64,000 nt of DNA from Streptomyces sp. BA2 (GCF_009769735.1 NZ_WSRO01000002.1:9101001-9165000), one strand, 5' to 3'; positions 1 to 8,879 are shown, counted from the first letter of the stretch. Notes: generated by a model from the letters alone, not told the origin. Made by a program: numbers and translations.

Positions 1-2
1 CG

Positions 3-206
3 GCCAGGCTGGCGATGGACGGCCTGCGCATAGCCGAGAACGGCGTCCAGCTGCTGTGCGCTCCTGGCCTACAGGCATCGACGACCGCCTACGCCCGCGC
101 CTTGAATCAGGCGGTCTGGCAGGAGGGCGACGGGACGGGCCTGGCCGAGCGCCTGGAGCCGTGCAAAGCGGAGTTCCTCGCCGTCGCACGCCGCAGCTTG
201 AGCTGA
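3..206 (+). CDS. C-terminal end of an unidentified protein (partial at window edge)
   Basis: The reading frame is open from the first bases of the window to a TGA at 204-206, so the gene starts upstream. About 67 residues are visible, mixed helical and polar (ends EFLAVARRSLS). I recognise no domain. A Met at position 15 could be an internal residue or a start; no ribosome binding site is visible before it. The stop lies just outside the IS5-type element that follows, so the end could also have been altered by that insertion. Confidence 0.35.
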   Translation, partial: ARLAMDGLRIAENGVQLLCAPGLQASTTAYARALNQAVWQEGDGTGLAERLEPCKAEFLAVARRSLS

Positions 207-207
207 C

Positions 208-1110
208 CTCAGGTCACAGCCACTCGTTGATGGCCGCTATGAGGGCGGTTGCTTCGTAGCGGACGGCGAGTTTCTCGTAGCGTGTGGCACGTGTGGCCAC
301 TGCCCGGTGCCTTGTGAGGCGGTTGATGCCGCACTCCACCGCGTGCCGCTCGCGATAGTCGATCTTGTCGAACCTCGGCGGGCGGCCGCCGCGCGAGCCG
401 TGCTTCTTGCGGTTGCGGATGTGATCGGCCTTGTCCGGGATGGTGCAGCGGATCCCGCGACGCCGCAGGTGAGCACGGTTCTTGCGGGAGGAGTACGCCT
501 TGTCGGCGCGCACCCGCCGCTGCCGGGTGCGCGGTCTGCCGGACCCCAGCCGCGGCACCCTGATGCGGCCCAGGACGGCCTCGAACTGCGGGGAGTCCCC
601 GCGCTGCCCGGCGGTGATCACGATGGACATGGGTTTCTGCCCCTGCTCGACGGCGAGGTGCAGCTTGGTGGTCAGGCCGCCGCGCGAACGCCCGAGGCCG
701 TGGCCGTCGGGCTCGACGGCGACACCGCCAGGCGGCTCCTTCTGAAGGTCCCCCTTTCCCGCGCTCCGGCGGCGTGCTGGTGGGCCCGGCAGACGGTGGA
801 GTCGACGTTGATATCCCAGGTGATCAGGTCCTTCGCATCGGCCCGGGCCTGGAGTTCGGTGAAGATGCGCTGCCAGGTGCCGTTGCGCTGCCAGCGGCGG
901 AACAGGTCGTACGCCCGGCCCCACGGCCCGTACTCCTCGGGCAAGTCCCGCCACGGGATGCCGGTACGGACCCGGAAGCGTATGCCGTCGATCAGCTGCC
1001 GCCGGGTCCAGATCGGTGGCCGAACAGGCTTCTTGCCCTTCGGCAACAGCAGCTCTAGCGCGGTCCATTGTTCGTCCGTCAGATCTCCACGCTCCACAGA
1101 TCAAGATCAT
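208..1110 (-). mobile_element. IS5-family insertion sequence (two-frame transposase)
   Basis: Element of about 0.9 kb carrying a transposase split over two overlapping minus-strand frames (orfA 672-1097, orfB downstream to 214). Size and two-frame organisation fit the IS5 family, IS427-type group. I could not define the terminal repeats exactly, so the borders are approximate. A second, much shorter relic of the same transposase end lies at 34872-34999, showing that this IS type has been active here more than once. Confidence 0.7.
214..1097 (-). CDS. IS5-family transposase, orfA/orfB with likely -1 frameshift
   Basis: orfA (672-1097) begins MERGDLTDEQWTALELLLP, the N-terminal DUF4096-type domain of IS5 transposases, and includes 'WDINVDSTVCRAHQHAAG', with the first catalytic Asp. 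orfB supplies the rest: 'GGLTTKLHLAVEQGQKP', 'VRADKAYSSRKNR' (second Asp) and '[31 protein letters not shown]' in shorter form (catalytic Glu), ending NEWL. The two frames overlap at an A3G5 run (minus strand, near 750-757); moving one base back there joins orfA to orfB in register. Known IS5/IS427 members use programmed frameshifting, so I read this as a functional arrangement and not decay, but a plain 1-bp indel cannot be excluded. Confidence 0.7.
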
Positions 1111-1142
1111 CTCGCGTTTAAGATCCACTTTCGACACATGCC

Positions 1143-2075
1143 CTAGGGCACGAGGACGATCTTGCCCTGTACCCGGCCGGTTTCGCTGAGCTCGTGGGCC
1201 TTGGCGCACTCGGTGAGCGGGAAGGTCTCGGAGATCGTGGGGCGTACGCCGTGGGTGTCGACGAGTTCGGCGAAGGCGGTCAGCACGGCGGGGGTCGGCT
1301 CCAGGAAGAACTCCACGAACCGTATGCCGAGTTCAGCGGCGCGTGCCGTCACCTCGGTGCGGTCCACGCCGACGCCGACGACGTCGACCAGGATGCCGCC
1401 TGGCTTGAGGGTGGGCGGCGAGCGCGGGCCGTATTCGTTGCTGATGGTGTCCAGCACCGCGTCGATGCCGCGTAGGGCCGAGAAGTTTTCCACCATGTAG
1501 TCAATCAGCTTGTCGGCGCCGAGTCCGCGCAGGTAGTCGTGCTTGGCGGCGCGGGCCGTGCCGATAACGTACGCGCCCCGGGCCTTGGCGATCTGTACGC
1601 CGAGGTGGCCGAGGCCGCCGGCCGCGCCGTGGATCAGCACTCGCTGGCCGGGCTGTAGGTCGGAGAGGGTGACCAGGGCCTGGTAGGCGGTGAAGCCGGA
1701 GATTGGCAGGGCAGCGGCGCCGACGTGGTCGAGGGTGCGTGGCTCGGGCGCGATCCGGTCCTCGGTGACCACCACGTGGTCGGCGTGGCTGCCGTGTGGC
1801 GGGAGGGTCCAGCCGTAGACTTCCTCGCCCACCGCGAAGCGAGTGACGCCCTCGCCGACGGCCTCCACCGTGCCGCTGAACTCGTGGCCGAGCACGAACG
1901 GCGGCGGGCCGAAGAAGTCCACCTTGCCGATGCGGACCTTCCAGTCTGCGGGGTTCATGCCGGTGGCTCGTACCCGGACCAGGACCTCGCCGGGGCCCGG
2001 CGAAGGCAGGGGTATCTCGGCGAGTTCCAGCACATCGGAGCCACCGATGGCCTGCTGTGTGATCACCCGTGTCAT
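1143..2075 (-). CDS. NADP-dependent alcohol dehydrogenase / quinone oxidoreductase family protein
   Basis: Medium-chain dehydrogenase/reductase of about 310 residues (MTRVITQQAIGG start). The N-terminal GroES-like half has 'PGPGEVLVRVRATGMNPADWKVRIG' type sequence and 'LGHEFSGTVEAVG'; the Rossmann half has 'VLIHGAAGGLGHLGVQIAKARGA' (split here as AAGGLGHLGVQIAK), the nucleotide-binding motif of zinc-independent quinone oxidoreductases. The structural zinc cysteines are absent, as in that subgroup. Likely NADPH-dependent reduction of quinones or activated alkenes in the cytoplasm. In-frame Met codons exist up to 2129, but family alignment favours 2075. It stands alone between two IS elements and has no obvious partner. 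Confidence 0.85.
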   Translation of the reverse strand: MTRVITQQAIGGSDVLELAEIPLPSPGPGEVLVRVRATGMNPADWKVRIGKVDFFGPPPFVLGHEFSGTVEAVGEGVTRFAVGEEVYGWTLPPHGSHADHVVVTEDRIAPEPRTLDHVGAAALPISGFTAYQALVTLSDLQPGQRVLIHGAAGGLGHLGVQIAKARGAYVIGTARAAKHDYLRGLGADKLIDYMVENFSALRGIDAVLDTISNEYGPRSPPTLKPGGILVDVVGVGVDRTEVTARAAELGIRFVEFFLEPTPAVLTAFAELVDTHGVRPTISETFPLTECAKAHELSETGRVQGKIVLVP

Positions 2076-2169
2076 CGTCATGCAGATCATTCTGAGCCCG
2101 ATGGTCATGGGGGAAAGCGGTTTCGCCACCAGCCGAGGGGCAACTCAGTCCCCACCGATTCGTCTGCCT

Positions 2170-2185
2170 CTGAGTGGACGTTAAG
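2170..2185. repeat. Left terminal inverted repeat of the two-gene IS
   Basis: CTGAGTGGACGTTAAG, complementary (15/16) to 3333-3348. It lies directly downstream of the oxidoreductase promoter side, 95 bp from that gene's start. Confidence 0.65.
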
Positions 2186-2275
2186 GCTGACCTTTCTCGG
2201 TTCGTGATCGCTCGATCGTGTGACTGACCGTTGCGCGAGCCCGATGTTCGTCATGGACATGCTGGGGTGCGGGGG

Positions 2276-2937
2276 ATGGGCAGAGAGCCGTATCCGAGCG
2301 ACTTATCGGACGAACAGTGGGCCCTGCTGGAGCCGATGATCACGGGTTGGAAGCAGGACCGGGTGGTGTGGTCGGCGACCGGGGACCCGGGGTCCTGCGA
2401 CCTCCGGGAGGTCGTGAACGCGATCTTCTACCAGAACCGGACGGCGGCCGGCGTCCCCAAGACCACGACGGGACTGGACGTCAACAAGAAGGTGTCCGGG
2501 CGCAAGCGCGGACTGGCCGTGGACGTGTTGGGGCTGGTCATCGGCGGCGTCGTCCTGCCGGCCTCCGCCCACGACAACGCCGCCGGCACGGCCCTGCTCG
2601 ACCAGGCCGCCAAACGCTGCGGGAACCGGCTGGAGAAGGCCCTGGTGGACCAGGGCTTCAAGGACGAGGTTGTCATCCACGGCGTCCTGTAGAACATCGA
2701 CGTCGAGATCGTCCGCCGCAACCCCGACGACAAGGGCAAAGGCTTCGTCCCGCAGTCCAAGCGGTCGTGGAGCAGGTGAACGGGACCCTGCTGCTGCACC
2801 GGCGCCTGGCCCGCGAGTACGACCACCGGCCCGACACCTCGGCCTCACGCGTCTACTGGGCCTCCACATCGAACATGGCACGCCGCCTGACGACACGGAG
2901 CCCCGCCTGGCGCGACGACCTCGGGCTGGCAGCGTGA
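2276..2937 (+). pseudogene. IS5-like transposase, internally deleted and frameshifted
   Basis: N-terminus MGREPYPSDLSDEQWALLEP is typical of Streptomyces IS5-type transposases. Between 'VNAIFYQNRTAAG' and 'TGLDVNKKVSGRKRGLAVD' most of the expected 'WRYLPHDLPP' to first-Asp segment is missing, and a stop follows 'EVVIHGVL' at 2690-2692. The normal C-terminus reappears in another frame ('VEQVNGTLLLHRRLAREYDH', 'RVYWASTSNMARRLT') up to the TGA at 2935-2937. So at least one deletion and one frameshift have occurred. Confidence 0.7.
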
Positions 2938-3337
2938 ACGTCACCCAACTCCTCGCCGACATCCTGACCCGGCACGAGGCGGCCACCGCCCGCGCCGAAG
3001 AACTCCAGGAGCAGATCGACCACCTCACCGCCGCCCTGGCCGAGACCGGAGCCCGGCTCACGGAGCTGGACATCGCCCGGAAGGCCATCGAGCAAACCGC
3101 TCCGGAAGCCACCGGACCCGGCCCGACCCCGACCGACATGAGCACCGCCTACCAGGCCATCGTGAACGCCTTCAACCAGCACCCGACCAGGCGTTCCGGG
3201 CCCGTGAACTGCACGAACTCCTCGACATGCCCATCGACGAGGCAACCGTCAACATCACCCGAAGCCGCCTCGCACGCCTCCTACGTCAAGGCTTCCTCAC
3301 CCAACCCGGACGAGGCCGCTACCAGAAACGGACTTAA
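2934..3337 (+). pseudogene. IS companion protein: coiled coil plus C-terminal winged-helix-like end, frameshifted
   Basis: Starts at GTG 2934, overlapping the transposase stop by 4 bases (translational coupling). The first ~85 residues contain a long Glu/Ala/Leu-rich coiled coil (LLADILTRHEAATARAEELQ, LTAALAETGARLTELDIARK). After 'FNQHPT' (about 3188) the frame is lost by one base; the downstream frame from 3191 continues as a coherent protein, AFRARELHELLDMPIDEATV through SRLARLLRQGFLTQPGRGRY and KRT, with a TAA at 3335-3337 inside the right terminal repeat. That C-terminal part looks like a small winged-helix DNA-binding unit. Function in transposition is inferred from position only. Confidence 0.55.
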
Positions 3338-3348
3338 CGTCCACTGAG
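3333..3348. repeat. Right terminal inverted repeat of the two-gene IS
   Basis: CTTAACGTCCACTGAG, partner of 2170-2185; it contains the stop codon of the companion gene. Confidence 0.65.
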
Positions 3349-3826
3349 TGCAGCGCTGAGTCCCGGAGGGAGCCGGACCGGGAGCCCGGTTGGTCGGCAG
3401 TGATGCTGGACCACAGCCAGGCGTTGGCCTCAGTGAACGTGGCGACCACGCGTGCCGGGGCGACTGCCATGCCGGCCCGTCGAGAGCCTGGTTTTTGAAT
3501 CCCCGCTTGCGCCCCGACACCCGGCCCGCCCGCCCGCCGATCGCTCTCCGCGCGGACGGCGGGGTCCAAAAGACAGGCCCTGCCAAGCACTTACGACGTT
3601 CCTTTGCGCCCACGTACAACCCTTCGACGCCGCCAGCGGTCTCTTGTTCGCCGCCCCCACGCGTCACTCGGGACGACTTCCGGTGAACGGCGCGGTGCCC
3701 CCCCATGCAGCACTTGACCACGCACCACTTGACCACGCACCCATCGGTGCCCAGGTCGCCGACTTACCCACCATCTCCGCCTCTTCACTTTCACCACGCT
3801 TCGGCTCACAAGGAACCCCAAAACAA
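3349..3826. other. Intergenic region upstream of the FG-GAP gene, with a 15-bp tandem repeat
   Basis: No convincing gene. It contains a perfect tandem pair of a 15-bp unit (CACTTGACCACGCAC at 3711-3725 and 3726-3740) about 90 bp before the start of the FG-GAP gene, which could be a regulator binding site or simple duplication. The 3410-3470 stretch encodes on the minus strand 'VVATFTEANAWLWSSITADQ', possibly the tail of a gene cut by the IS. Confidence 0.4.
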
Positions 3827-5194
3827 ATGCAGATACGCACAACGACGACGCTCGCCACCTTCCTGGTGGCGGGCCTCGTCCCTCTCACCCTGCCCGCCGT
3901 GGCAGCGAGCGCCGCGCCCGCGAAGCACGGCGACGACTTCAACGGCGACGGCTACCGCGACTACGCGTACTCGAGCTTCAGCGCCAGAGGGGGCGGTGGC
4001 GTCACGGTGGTCTTCGGGACCGCCACCGGGCCCGGCGCCACACAGCAGCGCATCACCCAGGCGAGCCCCGGCGTGCCTGGCGCCGATGAGGCCGATGACA
4101 TGTTCGGCGAGGTACGGGCCGCCGCGGACTTCGACGGTGACGGATACGGCGACCTCGCGGTGGCGGCGACCGGCGAGAACGGCTCCCACGGTGCCGACCA
4201 GGGCGCTGTGACGGTCCTGTGGGGCTCGGCCTCCGGCCTGTCCAAGGGCACGACTCTCCCGAACAAGAACCCGGGCCGCAACAACTACATGGGCAAGGAC
4301 CTGGCGACCGGCGACTTCAACGGGGACGGCAAGCAGGACCTGGCCGTCATCAACGAATCCATGACCTACGTCTACCGCGGCCCGCTCAAGCGCTCCGGCA
4401 CCACGGGCACCGTGACCAAGCTCGACAAGACGACGTCCTTCTACGCCTCGGCCCTGATCTCCGGCAAGGTCAACGGCGACAAGAAGACCGACCTCGCGAT
4501 CATCGGTGACGTGGTGAGCTCCGAATCCATCGCGTCCGACGCTTGGTTCATCAAGGGCGGCGCGAGCTCGCTCACGCCGGGCAAGAGCCTGCGCCTGGAG
4601 TCCCAGTCCGGCAACGGCGGCAGCTCCGAGCGCGGCGGTGACGGTGTCATCGCCGACTTCGACAAGGACGGCTACGGCGACATCGCCATCGGCACGTCTC
4701 TCCACTCGAAGCACAAGGGCCGCGTCAGTGTCTGGTACGGCGCCACCAGTGGCCCGTCCCAAAGCGCCCGCCTCACCCAGTCGACGAGTGGCGTCGCGGG
4801 ATCCCCGGAGAACTACGACGAGTTCGGTTCATCCGTCTCGGCGGGCGACGTCAACGGCGACGGCTACGCGGATCTCGCGGTCGGCGTGCGGGGCGAGGAG
4901 ATCGACGGCCAGGACTACGCGGGCGGCGTGCACGTCTTCAAGGGGCGGTCGAGCGGCCTGTCCGGTGCCGGTTCGCAGTGGTTCGCCCGCAACACCCCTG
5001 GCGTGCCAGGCCCGTTGGCGGCTGACGACCAGTTCGGTGGCCTGGTACGGCTGCGCGACACGAACGGCGACGGAAGAGCCGACCTGCATCTGAGCGCCTT
5101 CGACTCTCTGCGGCTGCCCGGCTCGGCCAGCGGCATCACCACGGCGGGCGCGACGGAATACGACGCGGCTCCCGTTGACAGCTTCTTGCAATAA
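3827..5194 (+). CDS. Secreted FG-GAP / VCBS repeat protein (integrin-like beta-propeller)
   Basis: 455 residues. A Sec signal peptide (MQIRTTTTLATFLVAGLVPL followed by TLPAVAASAAPA, cleavage near 30) precedes seven FG-GAP blades marked by calcium-binding loops: DFNGDGYRD, DFDGDGYGD, DFNGDGKQD, KVNGDKKTD, DFDKDGYGD, DVNGDGYAD and DTNGDGRAD. The seven repeats predict a complete seven-bladed propeller, so this is probably a stand-alone extracellular Ca-binding domain protein with no catalytic module attached. The start at 3827 is chosen because it places the signal peptide at the N-terminus; AAGGA lies about 12 bases before it. Longer in-frame starts upstream would bury the signal peptide. Function beyond ligand or surface binding is unknown. 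Confidence 0.85.
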   Translation: MQIRTTTTLATFLVAGLVPLTLPAVAASAAPAKHGDDFNGDGYRDYAYSSFSARGGGGVTVVFGTATGPGATQQRITQASPGVPGADEADDMFGEVRAAADFDGDGYGDLAVAATGENGSHGADQGAVTVLWGSASGLSKGTTLPNKNPGRNNYMGKDLATGDFNGDGKQDLAVINESMTYVYRGPLKRSGTTGTVTKLDKTTSFYASALISGKVNGDKKTDLAIIGDVVSSESIASDAWFIKGGASSLTPGKSLRLESQSGNGGSSERGGDGVIADFDKDGYGDIAIGTSLHSKHKGRVSVWYGATSGPSQSARLTQSTSGVAGSPENYDEFGSSVSAGDVNGDGYADLAVGVRGEEIDGQDYAGGVHVFKGRSSGLSGAGSQWFARNTPGVPGPLAADDQFGGLVRLRDTNGDGRADLHLSAFDSLRLPGSASGITTAGATEYDAAPVDSFLQ

Positions 5195-5415
5195 CTGCGC
5201 ACAGCAAGGCCGGGTGGGGACACGCGATGAACTAGGCCACAGCGTGTTCCCTCCTGGGCGCGGGTGGTCTTCGCTCGCGGAGCTGTTGGAAGCAGTCGTG
5301 GAAGCGCTGGAGGCCAACCGGCCCCTGAACGGACACATGCGGGTCCTCTAGGACGAGGGTGGTCTGCGGTGGGACAGCACCACCTAGCTGGTGGCTAGAT
5401 TGGAGGAGTATCCCG

Positions 5416-5535
5416 ATGACCGACCACACGCCGGCCGAGACCATCCGGTACACCGCAGGCGTCGTACTGCTGACGAGCGACCGCCGCTCTGGTGGCCTCC
5501 CGTTCTCGTCCTGCTGATCGAGCGGAGCTGGGGCC
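5416..5535 (+). pseudogene. N-terminal fragment of a NUDIX hydrolase
   Basis: GGAGGAG at 5402-5408 is followed after 7 bases by ATG and MTDHTPAETIRYTAGVVLLT, the usual opening strand of actinobacterial NUDIX proteins. The frame then ends at a TGA (5515-5517), but one base over the sequence continues 'LVLLIERSWGPP', the next NUDIX strand. Nothing of the GX5EX7REUXEEXGU box follows; the sequence abuts the truncated gene at 5542. So this is a fragment with a frameshift, left by a rearrangement. Confidence 0.45.
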
Positions 5536-5541
5536 CTCCTT

Positions 5542-5943
5542 CTATGGTCGGCACCCCAGGTAGGCGGCCAGCCGGGTGTAGGCGTCGAGAGCGGTCCGGC
5601 CGGGCAGTGTGGCCCACGGAAGTTCGACCATGCGGTCGAGCTTGTCGTCGTCGGCCCACACCCGCTCGACCTCGCTGCGAGCCCGGGCAAATGCGCTTGC
5701 CCAGCCGTCGTCGGCAATGCCCTCGAGCACATCGGGGACCTCGCGCGCATCGCCCCCGGTGCCGACACGGACGAGCTTGTGCAGCACTGAGACGACATGC
5801 CCGAGCAGCGCGCGAACGTCGTAATCGGCACAGGGAGTGCGGCTGCTCAGCTCACTGGGGCGCACCGCCGCGACCTGCTTCCCGGCTTGATCAAGTGCCC
5901 TGGCGAAGATCGGGCGCGGGTCATGGGCCAAGTCAGTTGTCAT
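5542..5943 (-). CDS. TIGR03086-type (mycothiol maleylpyruvate isomerase N-terminal-like) protein, C-terminally truncated
   Basis: 133 residues starting MTTDLAHDPRPIFARALDQA. 'VRPSELSSRTPCADYDVRAL' and 'LLGHVVSVLHKLVR' match the DinB-like helical bundle with the first metal-site His. Family members are about 190-200 residues and continue after 'LPWATLPGRTALDAY' with a conserved T-H-x-W-D-L segment; here the frame ends 'TRLAAYLGCRP' instead, so the second half of the metal site is missing. The truncation point coincides with the end of the NUDIX fragment, so it is probably non-functional as an enzyme. Confidence 0.6.
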   Translation of the reverse strand: MTTDLAHDPRPIFARALDQAGKQVAAVRPSELSSRTPCADYDVRALLGHVVSVLHKLVRVGTGGDAREVPDVLEGIADDGWASAFARARSEVERVWADDDKLDRMVELPWATLPGRTALDAYTRLAAYLGCRP

Positions 5944-6368
5944 GAGCGGGAAGCTACAAGGGCACACTGACAGGCCGGACATGGCATGAAGATCCCACCG
6001 CCGTGGCGTCCTCTGATGCCGGCACGTACGCGGCCTGCTCCGATGACGGGCCGCCCGGTCCGGGACAGGGGAGATGAGCGCTTCGGCGCGGGTGCTGCAC
6101 AGGTCGCGGTCCTCGTCGATCCCTGGCCTTCACGGGCCCCGCCGCTGCGCGGCCGGTGAAGGCCGCCGCACCTTCAACGGCACCGTCATCGAGACCGGCA
6201 CCGACTCTGCCGCCTCGCCCGCCCTGACCGCCTACACCGCCCAGGCCGTACGCGCCTGGCGCAACCGCTACCGCCGCGACCAGCTTCAGGTGAGCCTGCC
6301 GCCCGCCGGAGCGTCATGCCTTTCCCGGACCGGAGTTCACTTGCGCCACGGGCCTACTTTCACGTGCG
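5944..6368. other. Intergenic region with no identified gene
   Basis: I see no complete gene. A plus-strand stretch near 6165-6300 reads 'RRTFNGTVIETGTDS' then 'AVRAWRNRYRRDQLQ', which looks like a shard of a coding sequence, but I cannot assign it. Confidence 0.3.
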
Positions 6369-8879
6369 CTATGCCCAGCGCATGCCGATCTGAGACAGCT
6401 GCTCCATCCGCTCCGGTGAGAGCGTCGCGGCCCGGCTGCGCTGGTTGCTGACCCATGCCCCCAGACCGAACTGGAGCTCCGAGCCGTCCCCGGAGAGCAC
6501 CGTCTCGACGTGTTTGCGGGGGACGTGCAGGTGGCCCTCGCGTTCGTAGAACTGTCGGGCGGCGGCGAGGTTGGCGTTCCACTTGTCGGCCTGGCTGGTC
6601 CGCGGTTTCGGCTTCTCGTCTTCGGTCGCGGGTGTGATTCCGAGGACGTGTTCGCACATCCATTGCTGGACGGTGGTGAGTTGGTCCCATCCGAGCCTGA
6701 CCGTCTTCACCCACCGCCCGAGGTCCTCGCCCTGGCGCAGGACCTCGCCCGCCTCGGTGGGCAGCGCCTCGCCCGCGTCCAGGTGCATCCGGACCAGGTG
6801 GAAGCACCGCTGCCACGTCACCGGCCACGACGGGCACCAAGACGCGTCAATCTCCTCCAACTGCTCACGCCGCTCGTCCGACAGCGCCCCGGCCGACGAC
6901 TCCACCGATAGCCCCTCCGCACGCCGCTGCTCGACCTCCTGCGCCTTCCGGGCGGCGGCCCGCGCATTCTTCAACCAGATGCCCACCGCAGCGCCCTGGA
7001 AGGTGGCGTCCAGCGGCGCCAGGAGGTGCCCGTGTTCGGCGGCCCATCCGCGCGCGGCGGCCAGTCCCTCCTCCCACGCGACGTCGAAGTGCGACCAGAC
7101 CATGCCGAGCTTCTCCAGCTGCTCGATGCGGTCCCCGTCCATGTCACCCCGGGCGTAGAACCGCCTTGCGTCGGCGATCCACTGCCCAAGTGGAAACCCG
7201 GCGAGCGAGGCCGGCCACCCCTCGGGTTCCGCCTCCTGGTCCCCGCTCTTGGGCACGCGGTAGGTGAACGGCACTTTCAGGTCGCCGTGCTGGCGGGCGT
7301 AGATGGCGGCGGCTTCGATGCCGCGCCGCCAGTGTTGGTGTTCGGGGTTGAGTACGCGCAGGTTGATGAACGCTGCCAGCTGCTCGGGGTCGCGCGGTGT
7401 GCTGAACTTCAGCAACTGCCGGGCCGGCACCGACAGCCAGTCGCTTCGGTCGCTCTCGGCTCCCTCGCCTTCCTCTCCGCTGCGGCTTTGAACGCCTCGG
7501 ACACTGCTTTGTGCCTGTTGCTCGGCGAGCTGTTCCACGACCCGGGTGTCGTGCGCCCTGAGCGCTTCAAGCAGCTTCGCGAGGCCGCCGTACGCCCGGC
7601 TGGTGAGCATGTTGTCCGCTGTCTCACCCGGCCCCAGCAGCACCGGCACCACAAGCGAGGCCACCTTGCCATCGCCCGGCTGCATCCGCAGCGCGCGACC
7701 GACGGCCTGGACCAGGTCGGGCATGGAGCCGCGCACATCCGCCCAGTAGACGGAGTCACAATTTCGGGTATCTACCCCCTCCCCGAGAACCTTCACGGAT
7801 CCCAGGTACCCCTTCTCCACCACAGTGCCGTCCGTGGCGATCCCGGCGGCGAACTCCTTGAGTACACGCCGCCGGTGGAGCGGCTTGTGCTCACCGCACA
7901 GCCAATCGGCCCAGACCGTCTTCGGATACAGCGCCGGATCGCCGGCGTGCAACTGCGCAGCGACGCCAGGGAGACCGGCCGCGAACGCTTCGGCTTCCTT
8001 GACGACATGGTGGAAGACCAGCGTGCGGCCAAAGCCCTCCTCGGCCGACGCCTTCACCAACGCGGTCTGCAGAGCAGCCAGCCGCGCCCCACGCACCTCA
8101 GCCGACCGCCCCTCCGCACCCAGGAGCTGCGCGGCTTGGAGCGCGGTGTCGGTGACGTCCACGCAGACGACCTGGTAGGGGGCGCAGATTCCCCGGTCGA
8201 TGGCCTCCGAGAGCGTCAACGTGAACGCCCTGCTGCCGAAGGGCCCGTCGGGGTTGTCGTCCATGCTGGCGACCAGCTCGCCGGGTGCGCCGGCCTCGTC
8301 CTCGTCTCCGAGCTGCCACAGCCGGGGCGTGGCCGTCATGTAGAGGCGGCGCAGGGAGGGGATCTTCTGGTTGTCGTGGACGACCGCCCAGGGCTTGCCG
8401 ATCCGGCCCGAAACGCGGTGGGCTTCGTCCACGACGATCAGGTCCCAAGCCTCCAAACCCGCAGCGTGCGCCCGCTCCAGCGTGCCCATTCCGAGGCTGG
8501 CGTACGTGGCGTACACGGTCACCCTGTCCAGGCCCCGCGTCCATTCCACCAGCTCGTCCACGTCCGTGGTGTTGGGGAATACCGCTTCCTCGCCCCGCAG
8601 CGAGGACACCCCGATCATTGGCCCCCGGCGGCCTCCCTCACGCCATGCGGTCTCGGTCTGGGCGAGCAGGTCCAGTGAGGGTACGAGCACCAGCACACGG
8701 CCTGCGCGGAGCTCCTGTGCGGCCCGGGTGGCCACGAGGGTCTTGCCGGTTCCGGTCGCCATGATCACCTGAGTGCGGAGCCCGCGCGGAGGGACAGTTG
8801 ATCGTTCCGGCAGTTCCAGTGCACGGAGTACCGCGTCCACGGCTTCTCGCTGATGGGGACGGAGTTCCTTCACTGCCAT
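6369..8879 (-). CDS. DEAD/DEAH-box helicase with helicase-associated (HA) repeats
   Basis: 836 residues. SF2 core: 'LRPHQREAVDAV' Q-like motif near residue 7, Walker A ATGTGKT at 41-47, DEAH at 151-154, motif III TATP at 182-185, and motif VI 'QAVGRALRMQPG' near 405. The C-terminal ~330 residues contain at least three HA-type Trp-rich repeats ('GIEAAAIYARQHGDLKVP', 'GLAAARGWAAEHGHLLAP', 'NLAAARQFYEREGHLHVP'), each with the G-H-L/D-L-x-V/A-P pattern. This architecture is characteristic of Streptomyces chromosome-arm helicases and is related to telomere-linked TtrA-type proteins; nucleic acid remodelling is likely, the exact role unknown. Start at 8879 has only a weak AAGGT ahead of it. It is monocistronic. 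Confidence 0.9.
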   Translation of the reverse strand: MAVKELRPHQREAVDAVLRALELPERSTVPPRGLRTQVIMATGTGKTLVATRAAQELRAGRVLVLVPSLDLLAQTETAWREGGRRGPMIGVSSLRGEEAVFPNTTDVDELVEWTRGLDRVTVYATYASLGMGTLERAHAAGLEAWDLIVVDEAHRVSGRIGKPWAVVHDNQKIPSLRRLYMTATPRLWQLGDEDEAGAPGELVASMDDNPDGPFGSRAFTLTLSEAIDRGICAPYQVVCVDVTDTALQAAQLLGAEGRSAEVRGARLAALQTALVKASAEEGFGRTLVFHHVVKEAEAFAAGLPGVAAQLHAGDPALYPKTVWADWLCGEHKPLHRRRVLKEFAAGIATDGTVVEKGYLGSVKVLGEGVDTRNCDSVYWADVRGSMPDLVQAVGRALRMQPGDGKVASLVVPVLLGPGETADNMLTSRAYGGLAKLLEALRAHDTRVVEQLAEQQAQSSVRGVQSRSGEEGEGAESDRSDWLSVPARQLLKFSTPRDPEQLAAFINLRVLNPEHQHWRRGIEAAAIYARQHGDLKVPFTYRVPKSGDQEAEPEGWPASLAGFPLGQWIADARRFYARGDMDGDRIEQLEKLGMVWSHFDVAWEEGLAAARGWAAEHGHLLAPLDATFQGAAVGIWLKNARAAARKAQEVEQRRAEGLSVESSAGALSDERREQLEEIDASWCPSWPVTWQRCFHLVRMHLDAGEALPTEAGEVLRQGEDLGRWVKTVRLGWDQLTTVQQWMCEHVLGITPATEDEKPKPRTSQADKWNANLAAARQFYEREGHLHVPRKHVETVLSGDGSELQFGLGAWVSNQRSRAATLSPERMEQLSQIGMRWA

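Larger units (their letters stand above)
2170..3348 (+). mobile_element. Two-gene insertion sequence (IS5-like) with terminal inverted repeats, inactivated
   Basis: The ends are defined by an inverted repeat: CTGAGTGGACGTTAAG at 2170-2185 and CTTAACGTCCACTGAG at 3333-3348 (15 of 16 positions complementary). Inside lie a decayed IS5-type transposase and, overlapping it by GTGA, a companion gene for a coiled-coil protein. Both genes carry lesions, so the copy cannot move on its own. The last codons of the companion gene run into the right repeat, so the element is very compact. Confidence 0.65.

Noticed and set aside
5232..5831. 199-codon minus-strand frame through the 5.2-5.8 kb scar
   Set aside because: It mixes shadow sequence with the junction; the better-supported reading is the two truncated genes.
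7026..8678. 550-codon plus-strand frame over the helicase
   Set aside because: Antisense shadow; composition (Val/His/Gly/Arg) typical of such shadows, and the helicase frame is clearly real.
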